Source: Bradyrhizobium sp. NFR13
GTDB lineage: Bacteria > Pseudomonadota > Alphaproteobacteria > Rhizobiales > Xanthobacteraceae
NCBI RefSeq assembly: GCF_900114605.1
Contig: NZ_FOTP01000004.1
Span: 434,001 to 498,000 of the forward strand
Direction: 5' to 3'
DNA: 64,000 nt
In this document: piece by piece, positions 8,868 through 17,400 of the stretch
How the letters are laid out: each line of letters begins with the position of its first letter
How positions within the stretch are numbered: the first letter of the stretch is position 1
The notes under the pieces: model-generated
The model's database searches: none
What the model was told of the DNA's origin: nothing
What the model saw: only the letters and a program-made list of their open reading frames with translations
Translations under genes and position numbers: made by a program

Positions 8868-10001
8868 TCAATCGAGGGTCGCCAGCAATCCCGCCATCAG
8901 GCGGCCGCGATCGACCAGGCTCTGCGCAACGATATATTCGTTGAGCGTGTGCATGTCGGCACCATGAACGCCGAGCCCGTCGAGGGTCGGGATGCCCATC
9001 GCGCCGGTAAAATTACCGTCGGAACCGCCGCCCTTGCTGCCATGGGTCAGTTCGGGCAGGCCGAGGCTGGCATTGATGGCCTTGGCTTTCTCGAACAGCG
9101 CCAGGGTCGCAGCGGAGGGTTCCCATACCGGGCGGGTGACGCCGCGGGTGACCTTGAAGGTGACGTCATTCTCGGTGCCCGACAGCGCGAGCATGCGCTC
9201 GACACCTTTGTCGAGGTCTTCCTGGCGCTTGGCCATGCTCAGTGCTTCGCCGGTACAGGAGGAGGCAACGCAATTGACCCACTGTCCGCCATGCACGATG
9301 CCGACGCTGAAGGTGCAGTCCGGTCCGGTCATCTCGTCGATCTGGACGATTTTCTTCGCCATTTCGCGTATCGCGGAGCGACCGTTCGACAATGTCGCGC
9401 CGGAATGGCTGGGCCGGCCGATGGTTTCGAGATTGAAACGGGCGATCGCGTAGCGGCCTGACGTGACGCCGTTATTCGCGCTGCCGGGTTCCGGCACCAG
9501 CACGTATTTGTTGCGCGCGGCCTCGGCTTCGATGATGTCGCGGGTCGATGGCGTGCCGACTTCCTCGTCCGGTGTGAACAGGACGGTGATCGGCAGCGGC
9601 GTCGTGTAGGAGATGCGCGCAAGCTGGCGGATGGCTTCGAGCGACAGGTAATTTCCGCCCTTCATGTCGCAGATCGCCGGGCCATAGCAGAGTTCGCCGT
9701 CACGGCGCCACTTCAGTTTTTCGATGGTTCCAACCGGATGCACCGTATCCATATGACCCGCGATCAGAATACCGGGCTCGCCGAATTTCGGATGTGGAAA
9801 ACGCGCACGAACGCAGCCACCGAAGCCCATGCGTCCCGCGATGCGCTCGATGGTCGCACCCATGACCTGCATGTCGCGCGCGGCAAGATCGAGCATGCCG
9901 TTGACCGCATTCGCGTCCCATGTGGGGCTCTCGCATTCGACCCAGACGCGCAGGCCCTGCAACATATTCTCGAGATCAAACGGGAGTTCGGCGGGGTTCA
10001 T
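8868..10001 (-). CDS. M20 family carboxypeptidase (glutamate carboxypeptidase/CPG2-like)
   Basis: A 377-residue zinc-dependent exopeptidase. Motifs: AGHMDTVHPVGT (first metal His and Asp), AICDMKGG (bridging Asp), FTPDEEVGTPSTRD (catalytic Glu pair), VPEPG (metal Glu) and THGSKGGGSDGNF (final His). This arrangement matches Pseudomonas CPG2-type enzymes that cut C-terminal Glu or related residues. I start at 10001 rather than 10034 because AAGAGGA lies 8 bases before this ATG. No signal peptide. It stands between the transporter operon and the divergent binding-protein genes, supporting a shared peptide or folate-like substrate. Part of this gene is duplicated at 12046-12116. Confidence 0.9.
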   Translation of the reverse strand: MNPAELPFDLENMLQGLRVWVECESPTWDANAVNGMLDLAARDMQVMGATIERIAGRMGFGGCVRARFPHPKFGEPGILIAGHMDTVHPVGTIEKLKWRRDGELCYGPAICDMKGGNYLSLEAIRQLARISYTTPLPITVLFTPDEEVGTPSTRDIIEAEAARNKYVLVPEPGSANNGVTSGRYAIARFNLETIGRPSHSGATLSNGRSAIREMAKKIVQIDEMTGPDCTFSVGIVHGGQWVNCVASSCTGEALSMAKRQEDLDKGVERMLALSGTENDVTFKVTRGVTRPVWEPSAATLALFEKAKAINASLGLPELTHGSKGGGSDGNFTGAMGIPTLDGLGVHGADMHTLNEYIVAQSLVDRGRLMAGLLATLD

Positions 10002-10322
10002 CAAGTCATTCCTCTTGGGTGAGAATTTCGTCATGGATGATTAAGGCGCTCCGTGCCTGCGCACATTGCGAGAGTTCGTTGGCGGGACTTCGGGCGTGAC
10101 TTAGCAGCAGCGCAATCGCCTTTGCAAATCGACGATGTGCATTGCAATGCATTCTACACCGTGTGGATGTATCGCGTGGAAAACGCGATTGACGCGCATC
10201 ACGCTTGATGCCAAGTCTTTGAAGCCTAAATGATAAAGGCAATACGCGAAGGCGCCTAAAATTCTATCGCCTTGCATAATCGATCGTCGATCGATGATCA
10301 GATTCCAGTCAGGAGAGATTGA
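10002..10322. promoter_or_regulatory. Divergent control region between M20 peptidase and binding protein 1
   Basis: No gene is seen here. Positions 10094-10322 recur, moderately diverged, upstream of the second binding protein (12119-12348), including GATTGACGCGCATCA and TAAAGGCAAT words, so the promoter was copied with the gene. An odd palindrome ATCGATCG-T-CGATCGAT lies at 10279-10295 and is only partly kept in copy 2. A strong ribosome site (AGGAGAG) precedes the GTG start at 10323. Confidence 0.5.
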
Positions 10323-11951
10323 GTGTCCTACATGTCACGTTGGCAGCATTCTGCAGCCTTCACGAAATTTGCGCTGCCCGGTCTGGCGGTCGCCGTTGCG
10401 CTCGCGCTACCGGTGCTGTCGTCGCCCGCGCATGCTGCAGGCAAGACCATCACTGCAGTGATGCATTCCGATCTGCGCGTGATCGATCCTGGCATCACCA
10501 CCGGCTATATCGTCCGCGACCACGGCTATATGGTGTATGACACGCTGCTCGGCATGAACTCGAAATACGAGATCAAGCCGCAGATGGCCGACTGGAAGGT
10601 CTCCGACGACAAGCTTGTCTATACATTTACCCTGCGCGACGGCCTGCTGTGGCATGACGGCAAGCCGGTGACCGCGGAAGACTGCGTCGCCTCGCTGCAG
10701 CGTTGGGGCCGCAATGACGGCATGGGCCAGAAGCTCATGGACTTCACCAAGAGCATCGAGGCCCCCGATGCCAAGACCATCGTGCTGACGCTGAAGGAGC
10801 CCTACGGCCTCGTGCTTGACTCCATCGCCAAGCCATCGTCGCTGGTGCCGTTCATGATGCCGAAGCGTCTCGCTGAGACGCCGGCCGGCAAGGCGATTGC
10901 CGAGCAGGTCGGTTCGGGTCCGTTCAAATTCGTGCAGTCCGAATTCCAGCCCGGCGTGAAGGCGGTCTACGAGAAGTTCAAGGAGTACAAGCCGCGCTCC
11001 GAGCCGACCGACTGGCAGGCAGGCGGCAAGGTGGTGAAGGTCGATCGCGTCGAATGGATCACCATGCCCGATGCACAGACCGCAGTGAATGCGCTGCAGT
11101 CGGGTGACATCGACTTCATGGAAAATGGTCCCTACGACCTGCTGCCGGTCCTGGCGAAGGATCCGGAGCTCAAGATCGAAGTGCTCAACCCGCTGGGCTT
11201 CCAGACCTTCGGCCGCATGAACTTCCTCAACCCGCCCTTCGACAATCCGAAGATTCGCCGTGCCGCGTTCCTGGCCATGAGCCAGAAGCCTGTGCTGGAT
11301 GCGCTGGTTGGCGATGCCAAATACTACAAGGTCTGCGGCGCGGTGTTCGGTTGCGACACGCCGAATGCGACGGATGTCGGTTCGGAAAGCCTGGTGAAGG
11401 GCAATGGCGTCGAGGAAGCCAAGAAGCTGCTTGCCGAGGCCGGTTATGACGGCACCCCGGTGGTGATCATGGCGCCGACCGATGTGACGACGCTCAAGGC
11501 TCAGCCGATCGTTGCCGCGCAGTTGCTCCGCAATGCCGGCTTCAAGGTCGAAGTGCAGGCCACCGATTGGCAGACGGTGCTTAGCCGTCGTCCGAGCCAG
11601 AAGCCCGTCAAGGAAGGCGGCTGGAACATGTTCTTCTCGAACTGGGTCGGCGCCGACATTCTCAATCCCATCAGCAATGTCGCGACCTCCGGCCGCGGCA
11701 AGAGCAATGGCGGCTGGTTCGGCTGGAGCGAAGATGCCGAGCTGGAAGTTCTGCGCGACAAATATGCGCGGGCGACCACGCCGGAAGAGCAGAAGAAGCT
11801 CGCTGCCGAGATCCAGAAGGAGATCTACGACAAGGTGATCTACATCCCGCTCGGCGAATACAAGGTGCCGAGCATCTGGCGCACCTCGCTGACCGGCGTC
11901 ACCCAGGGCGCTGCGATTCCGATGTTCTGGAACATCGACAAGAAGGACTAA
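10323..11951 (+). CDS. Peptide-type ABC transporter substrate-binding protein, copy 1
   Basis: A 542-residue family-5 extracellular solute-binding protein. A signal peptide with hydrophobic core (GLAVAVALALPVLSSPAHA) ends at an AxA site near residue 39. The mature part has the family pattern VYTFTLRDGLLWHDGKPVTAEDCVASL. I read the start as GTG at 10323, since it aligns with the ATG of the paralogue and has AGGAGAG in place. It would deliver substrate to the divergent Dpp-type permeases. It is the tandem paralogue of 12349-13974; the N- and C-terminal thirds are almost identical, with most differences at 50-110 and in the last 60 residues. Confidence 0.93.
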   Translation: MSYMSRWQHSAAFTKFALPGLAVAVALALPVLSSPAHAAGKTITAVMHSDLRVIDPGITTGYIVRDHGYMVYDTLLGMNSKYEIKPQMADWKVSDDKLVYTFTLRDGLLWHDGKPVTAEDCVASLQRWGRNDGMGQKLMDFTKSIEAPDAKTIVLTLKEPYGLVLDSIAKPSSLVPFMMPKRLAETPAGKAIAEQVGSGPFKFVQSEFQPGVKAVYEKFKEYKPRSEPTDWQAGGKVVKVDRVEWITMPDAQTAVNALQSGDIDFMENGPYDLLPVLAKDPELKIEVLNPLGFQTFGRMNFLNPPFDNPKIRRAAFLAMSQKPVLDALVGDAKYYKVCGAVFGCDTPNATDVGSESLVKGNGVEEAKKLLAEAGYDGTPVVIMAPTDVTTLKAQPIVAAQLLRNAGFKVEVQATDWQTVLSRRPSQKPVKEGGWNMFFSNWVGADILNPISNVATSGRGKSNGGWFGWSEDAELEVLRDKYARATTPEEQKKLAAEIQKEIYDKVIYIPLGEYKVPSIWRTSLTGVTQGAAIPMFWNIDKKD

Positions 11952-11987
11952 CCCGGCACCGCTGCGGCGGTCCGTGTGAAGTAACAG

Positions 11988-12022
11988 AACGCCGGCCTGA
12001 GTGATCAGGCCGGCGTTTTTGT
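11988..12022 (+). terminator. Rho-independent terminator after binding protein 1
   Basis: A 13-bp perfect stem (AACGCCGGCCTGA, 11988-12000, with its complement at 12005-12017) encloses the loop GTGA and is followed by a T-rich tract (TTTTTGTTTTT). It sits 37 bases after the stop codon and has a near-identical sister at 14013. Confidence 0.93.
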
Positions 12023-12045
12023 TTTTGCGTATGACCTCTCCACGA

Positions 12046-12116
12046 GCGATGCGTTCGATGGTCGCACCCATGATTGTCATGTCGCGTGCAGCGGGGTCGA
12101 GCATGCCGTTGACTGC
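12046..12116 (-). pseudogene. Remnant of a duplicated M20 carboxypeptidase gene
   Basis: These 71 bases match 9838-9908, the 5' coding part of the M20 gene. On the minus strand they still read AVNGMLDPAARDMTIMGATI against AVNGMLDLAARDMQVMGATI in the intact gene. About 183 bp that separate the corresponding point from the leader in unit 1 are missing here, and the 3' part of the gene is absent. There is no usable start, so it is a scar of the tandem duplication. Confidence 0.85.
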
Positions 12117-12348
12117 GTGCGTGACTTGGCAGCAGCAGGCAATCCCCTTTGCAAATTGATGATGTGCATGACGATGCATTCTGCAGCATGTGGAAGTCGC
12201 ACGTCGAAATCGCGATTGACGCGCATCATGCTTGATGCAAGTCTTTGATGTCTAAAAGATAAAGGCAATGCGTGGTAGCGCCTAAATTTCTATCGCGTTG
12301 CACAAGCAATCATCGACCGATGGTCAGTTTCAAGTCAGGAGAGATCGA

Positions 12349-13974
12349 ATGTCCTACATGTCACGTTGGCAGCGTTCTGCGGCCTTCACGAAATTGACGT
12401 TACCGGGTCTGGCGGTAGCCGTTGCGCTCGCGCTGCCGGTGCTGTCGTCGCCCGCGCATGCGGCCGGCAAGACCATCACCGCAGTGATGCATTCCGATCT
12501 GCGTGTGCTCGATCCTGGCATCACCACGGCCTATATCGTGCGCGACCACGGTTACATGGTCTACGACACGTTGTTGGCGACGGACGCAAACTTCAAAGTC
12601 CAGCCGCAGATGGCGGAGTACAAGGTCTCCGACGACAAGATGGTCTACACCTTCACGCTGCGCGACGGCCTGAAGTGGCATGACGGCAAGCCTGTCACTG
12701 CGGAAGATTGCGTCGCTTCGCTGCAGCGCTGGGGCCGCAATGACGGCATGGGCCAGAAGCTCATGGACTTCACCAAGAGCATCGAAGCCCCCGACGCCAA
12801 GACCATCGTGCTGACCCTCAAGGAGCCCTACGGCCTGGTGCTGGATTCGATCGCCAAGCCATCGTCGCTGGTGCCGTTCATGATGCCGAAGCGCCTCGCC
12901 GAGACGCCCGCCGGCAAGGCGATCCCCGAGCAGATCGGTTCGGGTCCGTTCAAGTTCGTGCAGGCTGAATTCCAGCCGGGCGTGAAGGCGGTCTATGAGA
13001 AGAACAAGGACTACGTGCCGCGCTCCGAGCCCGCGAGCTGGGCGGCCGGTGGTAAGGTCGTCAAGGTCGACCGCGTCGAATGGGTCACGATGCCCGATGC
13101 GCAGACCGCGGTGAACGCGCTGCAGTCCGGCGACATCGATTTCATGGAGAACGGTCCCTACGACCTGCTGCCGATTCTCGCAAAGGACAAGGACCTCAAG
13201 ATCGAGGTTCTGAACACGCTTGGTTACCAGACGCTGGGCCGCATGAACTTCCTTTTGCCTCCCTTCGACAACGTCAAGGTTCGCCGCGCGGCCTTCCTTG
13301 CGATGAACCAGAAGCCGATACTCGATGCTCTGATCGGCAATCCCGAATACATGAAGGTCTGTGGTGCCATGTTCGGCTGCGGCACGCCGAACGCCGCTGA
13401 CGTCGGTGCGGAAACCCTGGTCAAGGGGAACGGCATGGCTGAAGCCAAGAAGGCACTGGCCGAATCCGGTTATGATGGCACCCCCGTTGTCATCATGGCG
13501 CCGACCGACGTATCGACGTTGAAGGCGCAGCCGATCGTTGCCGCGCAGTTGCTCCGCGATGCCGGCTTCAAGGTCGAAGTGCAGGCGACCGACTGGCAGA
13601 CCGTGGTGACCCGCCGTGCCAGCCAGAAGCCCGTCAAGGAGGGCGGCTGGAACATGTTCTTCACCAACTGGGTCAGTGCGGACATTCTCAATCCGATCTC
13701 GAACGTCTCGACCTCGGGCCGCGGCACGAAGGGCGGCTGGTTCGGTTGGTTCGAGGACGCCAAGATCGAAGAACTGCGCGACAAGTATGCGCGGGCATCG
13801 ACGCCCGCAGATCAGAAGGCCATTGCTGCGGAAGTTCAGGCCCGTGCCCTTGAGCAGGTCGCGTATCTGCCGCTTGGCGAATACACGGTCCCCAGCATAT
13901 GGCGGAAATCGCTGACCGGCGTGCTGCCGGGCGCCGCCACTCCGGTGTTCTGGAACATCGACAAGAAGGAATAA
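12349..13974 (+). CDS. Peptide-type ABC transporter substrate-binding protein, copy 2
   Basis: A 541-residue family-5 binding protein paralogous to 10323-11951. It has the same signal peptide (ending SSPAHA) and conserved blocks DGLKWHDGKPVTAEDCVASL and MMPKRLAETPAGKAI. The open frame extends to 12298, but ATG at 12349 aligns with the paralogue and follows AGGAGAG. Substitutions relative to copy 1 are spread over the protein and the gene is intact, so both copies appear to be under selection, possibly with altered ligand range. It should serve the divergent transporter at 5059-8583, since no other permease is near. Confidence 0.93.
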   Translation: MSYMSRWQRSAAFTKLTLPGLAVAVALALPVLSSPAHAAGKTITAVMHSDLRVLDPGITTAYIVRDHGYMVYDTLLATDANFKVQPQMAEYKVSDDKMVYTFTLRDGLKWHDGKPVTAEDCVASLQRWGRNDGMGQKLMDFTKSIEAPDAKTIVLTLKEPYGLVLDSIAKPSSLVPFMMPKRLAETPAGKAIPEQIGSGPFKFVQAEFQPGVKAVYEKNKDYVPRSEPASWAAGGKVVKVDRVEWVTMPDAQTAVNALQSGDIDFMENGPYDLLPILAKDKDLKIEVLNTLGYQTLGRMNFLLPPFDNVKVRRAAFLAMNQKPILDALIGNPEYMKVCGAMFGCGTPNAADVGAETLVKGNGMAEAKKALAESGYDGTPVVIMAPTDVSTLKAQPIVAAQLLRDAGFKVEVQATDWQTVVTRRASQKPVKEGGWNMFFTNWVSADILNPISNVSTSGRGTKGGWFGWFEDAKIEELRDKYARASTPADQKAIAAEVQARALEQVAYLPLGEYTVPSIWRKSLTGVLPGAATPVFWNIDKKE

Positions 13975-14012
13975 CCGGCGCCGCTGCGGCGGGCAGGTTT
14001 GAATAAGAGAGC

Positions 14013-14047
14013 GCCGGCCTGAGTGATCAGGCCGGCATTTTTGTTTT
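14013..14047 (+). terminator. Rho-independent terminator after binding protein 2
   Basis: Stem GCCGGCCTGA (14013-14022) pairs with 14027-14036 around the loop GTGA, followed by ATTTTTGTTTTT. It is the duplicate of the terminator at 11988, with a shorter perfect stem. Confidence 0.92.
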
Positions 14048-14083
14048 TGCGAATGACCTCGCAATGACGAGGATGGGCCGGTA

Positions 14084-14647
14084 CTACCGCTCGGGTGATG
14101 CCGCCGATACCACCAGCAGCACTTCGGCCTTCGGCTTGCCGATGCTGCGTACCCAGTGCGGCGTCTCGCCGGAAAAATACAGGCAGTCGCCTTTCTTCAG
14201 GACGATCTCTTCGTCCTCGATCTTGATCGCCATCTTGCCCGATATGACGAACAGGAATTCCTCGCCTGCATGCGATGCGCGCGGCGCGAATTTCAGCGGC
14301 GGCCGGATCAGGAACGGCTCCATCATCTTGCGGGTGCGTCCCGCAGCCAGCGCCAGCAGATCGACGCCGTCGTCCTGCATGGGCGTTTGCTGCTCGTCCT
14401 GGCGGAATAGCGTGTAGCGCGGCGCCGGTGTCGGGTTGGGATCGAACAGATAGGTGACGTTGACATCGAGTGCGGCGGCGAGGCGCAGCAGCGCGTTCAC
14501 CGACGGCGTCTTCAGGCCGCGCTCGACAAGCGAGATATAGCCGCGCGTCAGCTCGCTCTGGGTGGCGAGCTGATCCAGCGTCAGTCCCTTGGCTGTGCGT
14601 AGCTGGCGCAGGTTGAAGCCAACCGCATTCTTGCTGACGTCGAGCAA
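14084..14647 (-). CDS. XRE-family regulator with C-terminal cupin domain
   Basis: A 187-residue transcription factor: helix-turn-helix at about residues 10-65 (LRTAKGLTLDQLATQSELTR, then GYISLVERG) and a cupin barrel at about 110-180 (HAGEEFLFVISGKM, GDCLYFSGETPHWVRS). Members of this group, such as PuuR and SutR, regulate amine, amino acid or sulfur metabolism with a small ligand in the cupin. The start is TTG at 14647, preceded by CAGGAGAT. It is divergent from RidA and the MFS gene and convergent with the binding-protein genes, so the RidA/MFS side is its most likely target. Confidence 0.9.
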   Translation of the reverse strand: MLDVSKNAVGFNLRQLRTAKGLTLDQLATQSELTRGYISLVERGLKTPSVNALLRLAAALDVNVTYLFDPNPTPAPRYTLFRQDEQQTPMQDDGVDLLALAAGRTRKMMEPFLIRPPLKFAPRASHAGEEFLFVISGKMAIKIEDEEIVLKKGDCLYFSGETPHWVRSIGKPKAEVLLVVSAASPER

Positions 14648-14976
14648 CGTCGATCTCCTGATGAAGCACCCGTTCTTTTAGATGGCGCGCGGCGATGACG
14701 AAAGGGTCGTCTCGCTCATCTCCTTGAAAGAACTCGAGGGCGGTGCCGGAGTGTTTCTGCTGGAAAACATTGCTGCAGATATTTCCAGCACGGGCAAGGA
14801 TAATTTAGGCAAAACTGCCCGAAAGTGCGGATTTTCCGCCTTCCGTATGTGCAGTGGCTGCCTTCTGCCAGTTTAGTCATCAGATGCCGATTTTCGTGAC
14901 GTTGATTTCTGTCAGTAAACCTGTTGGATTTTGATGACGCGAATATGTCCTCAGAAAACGACACGAAGGCAGATAT
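14648..14976. promoter_or_regulatory. Divergent intergenic region between the XRE-cupin regulator and RidA
   Basis: No credible gene in these 329 bases. An inverted repeat CTGGAAA (14760-14766)/TTTCCAG (14782-14788) lies near the middle, and a second pair GGGCA...TGCCC flanks an AT-rich stretch just after it. These are candidate operators for the XRE-cupin protein. Confidence 0.4.
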
Positions 14977-15324
14977 ATGATCAAGCGTTTGAAGCCCGGT
15001 AAGCGGCTCAGCATGGCCGCTATTCATGGTGGTCTCGTTTATCTCGCAGGACAAGTGCCGGACGATCTGTCTGTCGGCGTCGAGGCGCAGGCCACTGAGG
15101 TGCTCGCCAAGATCGACGCGCTGCTCAGCGAAGCCGGCACCGACAAGTCATCGATCCTGAGCGCCACGGTGTGGCTGCCGAACATTGCCGATTTCGCGGC
15201 TTTCAACACGGTCTGGGATGAGTGGGTGCCGGCAGGCGCATCGCCCGCGCGCGCCTGCGTCGAAGCGCGGCTCGCCAATCCGTCGATCCGCATCGAGATC
15301 GCAGCTATCGCTGCCATTCCTTAA
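14977..15324 (+). CDS. RidA family protein (YjgF/YER057c/UK114)
   Basis: A 115-residue RidA-fold protein. Family features are IHGGLVYLAGQVPDDLS near residue 20 and the end block ASPARACVEARLANPSIRIE with the conserved Arg that binds carboxylates. Archetypal RidA hydrolyses reactive enamine/imine intermediates from PLP enzymes to ketoacids; this one looks like an Rid subfamily member tied to a local pathway. It sits 137 bp before the MFS carrier, divergent from the XRE-cupin regulator, suggesting catabolism of an amine or amino acid. Confidence 0.88.
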   Translation: MIKRLKPGKRLSMAAIHGGLVYLAGQVPDDLSVGVEAQATEVLAKIDALLSEAGTDKSSILSATVWLPNIADFAAFNTVWDEWVPAGASPARACVEARLANPSIRIEIAAIAAIP

Positions 15325-15461
15325 GCGTCCCCGACGCCTGCGCTGAGGCGACTGAAAGAACAGCGAAAGTTCACGAGAAGACCCGGACTGCGCCGCGAGA
15401 TGTCGCGGCGCAGAACGAGCCCACGCGCCTGAAACTGAACATGTCTTTTGAAGGAGTGAAC

Positions 15462-16781
15462 ATGACCGTCGCAGAAGAATTCAATACAGTCACCGCCGTG
15501 TCGGAGAATCCCGACGACGCGGCCATGCGCAAGATCGTCTGGTCGAGCGTGATCGGCACCGCCGTCGAATGGTACGACTTCCTGATTTACGGCGCGGCGA
15601 CCGCGCTGGTGTTCAACAAGGTGTTCTTCGCGGCGGGCGATCCGGCACTCGCGACCATCGCGGCCTTCGGCACCTATGCCGTCGGCTTCCTCGCACGTCC
15701 GCTCGGCGCGGCGATCTTCGGTCACTATGGCGACCGTGTCGGGCGCAAGGCGATGCTGGCGATTACCATCATGGTGATGGGCCTCGGCACTTTCGCCATC
15801 GGCCTGCTGCCGACCTATGCACAAATTGGCATCGCGGCGCCGATCCTGCTCATCGCACTCCGCTTCCTGCAGGGCATCGGCCTCGGTGGCGAGTGGGGCG
15901 GCGCGGTGCTGATGGTGGTCGAGAACTGCCCGACACATAAGCGCGGCTTCCTCGGCAGCATGGTGCAGGTCGGCAATCCCGTCGGCAATCTCGCAGCCAT
16001 CGGCATGTTCGCGCTGGTCTCGCAACTGCCTGAAGAAGACTTCATGAGCTATGGCTGGCGCATTCCGTTCCTGATCTCGATCCTTCTGGTCGGCGTCGGT
16101 CTGTGGATTCGCATGAGCATGGAAGAGACGCCCGCGTTCCGCGCCATCAAGGCCAAGAACGAGGTCGCCAGGATGCCGATCGTCGACATCTTCAAGTATC
16201 ACCGCCGCCCGTTCTTTACGGCGGTCGGCCTGAAGATCTCGGAAATCGCCTATGCCTCCATCGCCGGCGTGTTCATCATGTCCTATGCGACGTCGAAGCT
16301 CGGCCTGTCGCGCGGTCTGGTGCTGAACGGCGCCTTCATCGCGTCCTTTGTCGCATTGTTCTCGATCCCGTTCTTCGGCTGGCTGTCGGACAAGGTCGGG
16401 CGCAAGACGATGTTCTATGCGAGCTGCGCGTTCTGTGCCGCCTTCGCATTCCCGATGTTCTGGCTGCTCGACACCCGCGATCCGACCATCGTGATCCTCA
16501 CCATCGTTGTCGCAATCTCCTTCGGCCAGATGGTGATGTTCGGCATCGGCGCGCCCTGGTATTCGGAACTGTTCACCGCGAAGCTACGCTATAGCGGTGC
16601 CTCGCTCGGCTTCCAGGTCGGCGCGGCCATCTCGGGCGGTCTCAGCCCGCTGATCGCGGCCTCACTGATGACATGGGCCGGCGCGACCTGGCCGGTGTCG
16701 ATTTTCCTCATCGTCTGCGCCTGCATCACTGCGATCGCGACATCCTTTGCGCCGGAAATGGCGAACAAGGAACTGACCTGA
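15462..16781 (+). CDS. MFS transporter, metabolite:H+ symporter (MHS) family
   Basis: A 439-residue 12-helix carrier. It opens with VWSSVIGTAVEWYDFLIYG, the MHS-family first helix also seen in ShiA, KgtP and ProP, and carries the loop motif GHYGDRVGRKAML between helices 2 and 3 and its repeat LSDKVGRKTMF after helix 8. The open frame reaches back to 15222 but the ATG at 15462 has AAGGAG six bases upstream. It probably imports an organic acid, amino acid or betaine-like solute. Same direction as RidA upstream and the MOSC gene 97 bp downstream. Confidence 0.92.
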   Translation: MTVAEEFNTVTAVSENPDDAAMRKIVWSSVIGTAVEWYDFLIYGAATALVFNKVFFAAGDPALATIAAFGTYAVGFLARPLGAAIFGHYGDRVGRKAMLAITIMVMGLGTFAIGLLPTYAQIGIAAPILLIALRFLQGIGLGGEWGGAVLMVVENCPTHKRGFLGSMVQVGNPVGNLAAIGMFALVSQLPEEDFMSYGWRIPFLISILLVGVGLWIRMSMEETPAFRAIKAKNEVARMPIVDIFKYHRRPFFTAVGLKISEIAYASIAGVFIMSYATSKLGLSRGLVLNGAFIASFVALFSIPFFGWLSDKVGRKTMFYASCAFCAAFAFPMFWLLDTRDPTIVILTIVVAISFGQMVMFGIGAPWYSELFTAKLRYSGASLGFQVGAAISGGLSPLIAASLMTWAGATWPVSIFLIVCACITAIATSFAPEMANKELT

Positions 16782-16878
16782 CGGTCCTTGCCTGACAGCA
16801 TCGGGGCGGCAGCGCGTCTGTCGCCCCGACCCGTCCAACAATCGCTGCGATGATCTGATCTGCAGAAGGAATTGAGCG

Positions 16879-17400
16879 ATGCTCGATACGTTGACGCCAA
16901 AATCCGCAACCGGCGCCGTGGTCCCATCCTGGACCGGCGTGGTGCGCTATCTCCACATCACGCCACGCGCTTTTCTGCCGATGCGCGAAATGCCCGAACT
17001 CACGCTGGTCGCCGGCAAGGGCATCGAGGGCGATCGTTACATGATCGGCCGCGAGGAAGGGTTCTATTCGCACAAGCCGGAAGAGGGGCGGCAGGTGACG
17101 CTGTTCGAATATGAGACGCTGATAGCGCTGAAGCGCGATCACAATATCGATCTCGGTCCCGAGGAGCATCGCCGCAATGTCACCGTATCGGGCGTGCCGC
17201 TGACGCATCTGGTTGGTCGTCAGTTCTGGCTCGGCGAGACCCTGCTGGAGTCGACGCGGCTGTCGATTCCGTGCCGGCATATCGAGGAGATCACCGGCAA
17301 GGCGATCTTCGATCCGCTGATCAACCGCTCGGGCCTCAACTGCAAGATCCTGCAGGGTGGCACCGTGCGCGTCGGCGATGCCGTGCGGAACATGCAATGA
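16879..17400 (+). CDS. MOSC domain protein (molybdenum cofactor sulfurase C-terminal type)
   Basis: A 173-residue stand-alone MOSC domain. The N-terminal LVAGKGIEGDRYMIGREEGFY and the motif HRRNVTVSGVPLTHLVGRQF match YiiM-type proteins; Cys132 in SIPCRHIEE is the expected sulfur ligand to molybdenum. Related proteins (YiiM, YcbX, mARC) reduce N-hydroxylated compounds but need an electron donor. The next gene overlaps its stop (ATGA) and encodes a flavin plus 2Fe-2S reductase, so the pair probably forms a two-component molybdenum reductase. It lacks the C-terminal helical domain of YiiM. Confidence 0.88.
   Translation: MLDTLTPKSATGAVVPSWTGVVRYLHITPRAFLPMREMPELTLVAGKGIEGDRYMIGREEGFYSHKPEEGRQVTLFEYETLIALKRDHNIDLGPEEHRRNVTVSGVPLTHLVGRQFWLGETLLESTRLSIPCRHIEEITGKAIFDPLINRSGLNCKILQGGTVRVGDAVRNMQ

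Larger units (their letters stand above)
9838..12037. repeat. Tandem duplication, unit 1 (peptidase 5' part, leader, binding protein, terminator)
   Basis: This stretch is repeated at 12046-14058: the 5' part of the M20 gene, the divergent leader, the binding-protein gene and its terminator with the trailing TTTTTGCGNATGACCTC. Both copies keep order and orientation with an offset of about 2.03-2.2 kb. The right end of unit 1 abuts the left end of unit 2, as expected for an unequal-crossover tandem duplication. Confidence 0.8.
12046..14058. repeat. Tandem duplication, unit 2
   Basis: Second copy of the unit at 9838-12037: peptidase scar, leader (12119-12348), binding-protein gene 2 and terminator 2. 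The leader keeps the spacing to the start codon and the AGGAGAGATYGA ribosome-site context of unit 1. The 97-bp end region (stop to ATGACCTC) is also conserved. Divergence between copies indicates an old event rather than an assembly duplicate. Confidence 0.8.

Noticed and set aside
8673-9461. Plus-strand frame beginning with a repeated GFVTN motif, which might look like a repeat protein
   Set aside because: The repetition comes from the 18-bp operator-like DNA repeat being a multiple of three. The rest of the frame lies antisense to the M20 peptidase.
10407-14064. Minus-strand frames of 590 and 554 residues opposite the two binding-protein genes
   Set aside because: Composition typical of antisense reading (DRLH, ADQ, GRRH words). 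Only the part at 12046-12116 has meaning, as the scar of the duplicated peptidase gene.
14682-14876. 64-residue plus-strand frame in the gap between the XRE-cupin regulator and RidA
   Set aside because: No ribosome site, no membrane or domain signature, and it lies in the divergent promoter region with inverted repeats.
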